Assembly: GCA_029582165.1 (NCBI GenBank)
Contig: CM055871.1
Location: 54,652,112 to 54,716,111 of the forward strand
DNA: 64,000 nucleotides
Direction: 5' to 3'
Source: Portulaca oleracea
Lineage: Eukaryota > Streptophyta > Magnoliopsida > Caryophyllales > Portulacaceae
A program made the position numbers and the translations under genes. The notes beneath the pieces were generated by a model that had not been told where the DNA came from, ran no database searches, and was given only the letters and a program-made list of their open reading frames with translations. Positions 60,265 to 64,000 of this stretch are shown here, in pieces; the stretch's first letter is position 1; the number at the start of each line of letters is the position of its first letter.

Positions 60265-60800
60265 GCCTAGAAGGACTCGCGGTGATCTGTGGGGCCAATC
60301 GTCGATCCTTGAAATAATTATCGGTAATGTCCCCTAGTCGGGGGGGGGGGGTTGAGACGTTACAGATGGTATCAGAGTCGACTTGATACGTGAGCTGCGC
60401 TAGTGGATAGGAGATCCATGGGCAGTCACCTACTGGGCAATAATATCGGATTGGAGCGCACGTCAAGAGGACATGTAAGTCAATCAATATTGAGGCACAA
60501 CGAGGATGTTGTACGCTTAAGTGCGGGTGATTAATACCCTAAAATATGGTTAAATGTTAATTAAGATGATTGAAATGACTATTTATATCACTAAGGTGCA
60601 GCTTCCTTATAGGAAGTTCATCTGTTGACAACTCCATAATTAAGTGTGCCTGACTGGAAGTAGCCTCTACATGGGTGACCTCTAGAAAAGTTTTCTCAAG
60701 TAGCATGTAAGCGAGGATGAAATACACTGAAAGGACTTGTGGTTATTTGTAAGGTCAGTCGTTAATCCTTGAATCAACTATATATTGGTAATTTCCTTTC
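60265..60800 (+). mobile_element. Second TRIM/LTR-like miniature element
   Basis: The direct repeat GAAGGACTCGCGGTGATCTG...CGATCCTTGAA (about 60268-60335) recurs as GAAAGGACTTGTGGTTATTTG...TAATCCTTGAA (about 60729-60794). After the first copy, TTACAGATGGTATCAGAGTC holds a tRNA-Met-type PBS near 60367. The interior is about 370 bp and non-coding. The outer LTR ends are not certain. Confidence 0.55.
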
Positions 60801-60922
60801 TTGTCTTTTCCAAATCAATCATAACCGACCTAGCATACACTTGTAGACACTTGGAATTGATCGCAAGTCTTTCCACAAGAGAGCCATGCTTGAGGCCACA
60901 GGGCTAACTGTGCTTTGGCAAC

Positions 60923-60953
<31 letters not shown>

Positions 60954-61122
60954 CTCCTTCCATTTCATATTAATTGTCCCTTAACGTCATCAATTTTTCA
61001 ACATATAAAATATTCTAATATGTGGAGATACTATGATTAGATTCATAACGAAAATTATTATCATAAGAATATTAGATTCATAACGAAATTTTTAGTTAAA
61101 GATGTCGTTTTGAACAATAAAC

Positions 61123-61202
<80 letters not shown>

Positions 61203-62355
61203 GTAATCCCTATTAGAAAAGAATGAGGAACTTAAAAATTGGAATAATTTGGTTGGTAAGGAGCCACTTGCACCAGAAAATGGTTGACAAATGGTCCAAT
61301 CAAAGCCTTTATAAATAGGGTTTAAAGGTAATTTTTAATTCAATTATTGATCTTTCCTTGTTGAAAGTCATCCTAATTATTCATAAAACAAACAAAAAAA
61401 ATGAATTAACATTAAAAATATGACAATTATTTGTGATATGCAGCTGATTTAGGTTATCCATATCCACTAATTAACTATTGTACTATTGTGATTATTGAAT
61501 GTGAGATGATTGTGATTCTATGACATGCGTATATTAAATTTTTATTGTTAATAAATATGTTTAATTATTTAAAAAATTATTTATAATTATTAAAATATAA
61601 ATTTAGACAATTATGATTATTAACTATTTGATTTAAGATGTCCATTATATTACATTATTATCTAGTTGAAAATGAAACTCGCATAAATCTCAACATTCCT
61701 TTAAACAAAACAAACATTCTAGGACTTTATATCTAAATAAAAGTTTTATCATTTCTTACTAGTCAATTATCAATCAAATTATCAATTATCAATTTTTAGT
61801 TCTATATTGTTTATCGGTAAAACAACAACGATTGATTTTTTTTTTTTTTACAAAGAATGATTGATTATTGAACAAGTCAAAAGGAAATAAAATATGGAAT
61901 GATTAGCCAAAATATATAAATTTAATGCTCAATGATTAAGTAGATCTATAATTCACCCGTGCCTTTTCCAAGCGTGTGGGAACACCACGGCCCACTCCCA
62001 CAATAATAAAAATAATAAAGTGAAAAAAGCTATTTTTGTTCCTTTTATGCAACTTTTGTAACTTTTGAAGCAAAATAAATATATAAAAACTACATGGTCA
62101 TAGTAAAAAAATTATCTAAACACTATTTTTTCTTTTTTTTATGTATTAGTTCTGGTAATTATTTGTTGTCTCTAATTATTTATATTTTATATTTTTTAAT
62201 TTAGTTTTTTTCTAATTGTACATTTATATTTTTCATCCTTCATAATTACTTTTTATTAATTTAATTAATTTTGTATTTTCCCCTAATTTTATTAATTTTT
62301 ACCGATAAATAGATTGGAATAATTATACTTGAATTTCTCCTTTCTTCTCTAACTA
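60801..62355. other. AT-rich intergenic DNA with microsatellites
   Basis: Holds (ATAC)n at about 60923-60952 and a mirror (AAT)n/(ATT)n array (listed separately). No gene. Confidence 0.5.
61123..61201. repeat. (AAT)n switching to (ATT)n, a perfect inverted repeat
   Basis: About eleven AAT units change at about 61155 to about fifteen ATT units, so the array is self-complementary. Confidence 0.9.
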
Positions 62356-62580
62356 CTCCATCCATTCCACAATATCTGTCACTTTACAATTCCAATGCAA
62401 TATTAATGACAATCTTTTCAAATTTACCTCTTACTTTTATAATTCCCAACACAATTATATGACTAAAATAGAAATATAACTCCTACTTTTACCATTTCCA
62501 ATACAATTATCATTTCCAATACTATTTTCTTAAAATATTCCCAAAACTTCAAAGTGACAATTATTAAGGAATGGAGGGAG
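62356..62580. mobile_element. Stowaway MITE
   Basis: TA at 62354-62355 and 62581-62582 flank CTCCATCCATTCCACAATA and the inverse CTCCCTCCATTCCTTAATA. Subterminal GTCACTTT is inverted at the other end. Confidence 0.8.
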
Positions 62581-62582
62581 TA

Positions 62583-64000
62583 TTACTTTAATTGGTTATT
62601 AATATCTCATGGGGACCATAAAATAACAAATACATGAAACAAGCAAAGGGTGTGGACTAGATTCCAAAATAACGGTTTAATCAGTTGAAGACATGCCCGT
62701 AAAATGTTAAACTAAATGTGAGACCGGCCATTTTGGCGTAATTTATTAGGTGTATTTATAAGAGGACGTATTCCAAATATTATAATTGTTCATCCATATA
62801 TATTAAATTCTTCACTTTTATTATTATAATTATTCATTTTTAGAATAACTATTCACTCTTATTAACATAATTATTCATTGACAAATATCTGAAATATATA
62901 TTTCGAGTATATATATATATACATTGTCATTTTGGGATGCAATTATCCAAAAGAAAAAAAAAGTGAGGCCGGCCAGAATATATATTCATTCGTGAATTAT
63001 TATCCTTTGAGAAAGCCAAGGCAATGCTGCGTAGATAGAAGATTAGTTGGGCCAATCAGAATTAAACTTGTGGAAATTGATATCGACATTCTGCCTTTCT
63101 CCCTTCAATCTTGCGGCCAACTTCCCTCCGGTCGGTGGCTGGTCCATACCTTATATATCAGGATTCGTATTTAATTACGACTTCCTACTCTAGAAATAGT
63201 ATAATTATTAATCAGTCGCCTTCAAGTGTTTTGGTGTTTAGAAACACTCCCCCTTACCATATTATAAGTCGTGCACTCATTATATTACGGTTTTCAATAT
63301 TTATCTATTCATATTTATATTTTATTAAAAAATTATAATATTATATTTTTATAATAATATTTTTCATTGTGAAATTATTGATATTATTTTTGTATAATAA
63401 AATATTATATATATTAAAAAATAAATGACCAAAATTTTCAAACTTTAATTGATGCACAGATCTAGATGATTAACAAAATAGGAAGGAGGGAGTAGCATTT
63501 ATGCTTTATAGCTTTTAACGATGATTATCAACTTTTACTAATAGTCACACTAACCACTTTTACAATATCATGGAACATTGCTTGCTACTTTGGGGAACAT
63601 ATGCAAGAAATCGTCAACAATGAATAAGGAACATGTGTTGTGTCCTTTGTTTTAGTTTAAAATGTAAGACTCTGGTGATATGCATGCATGATCATATTAA
63701 TGAGTTGAATATCATATTGTCTAAATTAACTTTCGTGGGATGTAATTTTGATAATGATAACAATATTTATATTTTGTTGGCTAACCTACGTAAATCTTGA
63801 GAAAATTTTGCAAATTCGGTTAGTTCTTTTTAGTAGGAAAGAGAAAGGTTCCTTAAAGTTCAATGAGATTGTGTGATATTGTCTGAAGTGAAAGTATTCG
63901 TAGAAAGATTCTGATGTGTCTGAGCATTCGGAGAGTGCTTTGACTATCGGGGTCAAAATATGGAGCATCGGTTGTGTTCGAATAGTGATGATAGAGGTCA
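62583..64000. other. AT-rich intergenic DNA to the window end
   Basis: Very AT-rich near 63290-63420. A right-end Stowaway word (GGAAGGAGGGAGTA) at about 63481 lacks a clear partner. No gene recognised; a gene beginning beyond the edge cannot be excluded. Confidence 0.4.

Overview
This is plant nuclear DNA, almost certainly from a eudicot. It is AT-rich, its genes are split by GT-AG introns, and the intergenic space is filled with plant transposon classes: Ty1-copia LTRs, TRIMs, LINE tails, Stowaway-type and hAT MITEs. A member of the Caryophyllales is possible (words such as TACTCCGTA recur), but this is a weak inference. There are no prokaryotic features. Three intact protein-coding genes are supported, and all exon boundaries were worked out by eye from splice sites, reading phase and family knowledge.

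Layout. 1-12600: intergenic, with old MITEs, a copia-type LTR and a short LINE retroposon. 12642-21890 (+): a 10-exon gene for an oxysterol-binding-protein-related protein of the ORP2A type (745 aa: PH domain, coiled coil, FFAT-like motif, lipid-binding ORD). Its introns hold an hAT MITE with a perfect 8-bp target duplication and an antisense LINE 3' end. 22000-35300: a transposon graveyard. It holds a TRIM split by a solo copia LTR, an antisense copia LTR split by a Tip100-like hAT element, a broken copia pol region, LINE fragments and GC-richer MITEs. 35337-49130 (-): two tandem five-exon genes for NPF6.3/NRT1.1-type nitrate/peptide-family transporters (590 and 593 aa). The second transcription unit (42999-48961) lies upstream of the first (35420-40512). 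Both keep the proton-coupling residues and the CHL1 phospho-threonine but carry Tyr where Arabidopsis NRT1.1 has nitrate-binding His356. 49200-64000: gene-poor, with Stowaway and hAT MITEs, a SINE-like element, a LINE RNase H fragment, two more TRIM-like elements and microsatellites.

How the genes relate. The ORP2A-like gene is predicted to act in lipid transfer or tethering at ER contact sites. The two NPF genes form a local duplication of anion transporters of the plasma membrane. Nothing suggests that the ORP gene and the NPF pair work together. I see no novel multi-gene system. The most interesting signals are the His-to-Tyr change shared by both NPF6.3 paralogs and the cleanly dated nested insertions supported by exact target-site duplications.
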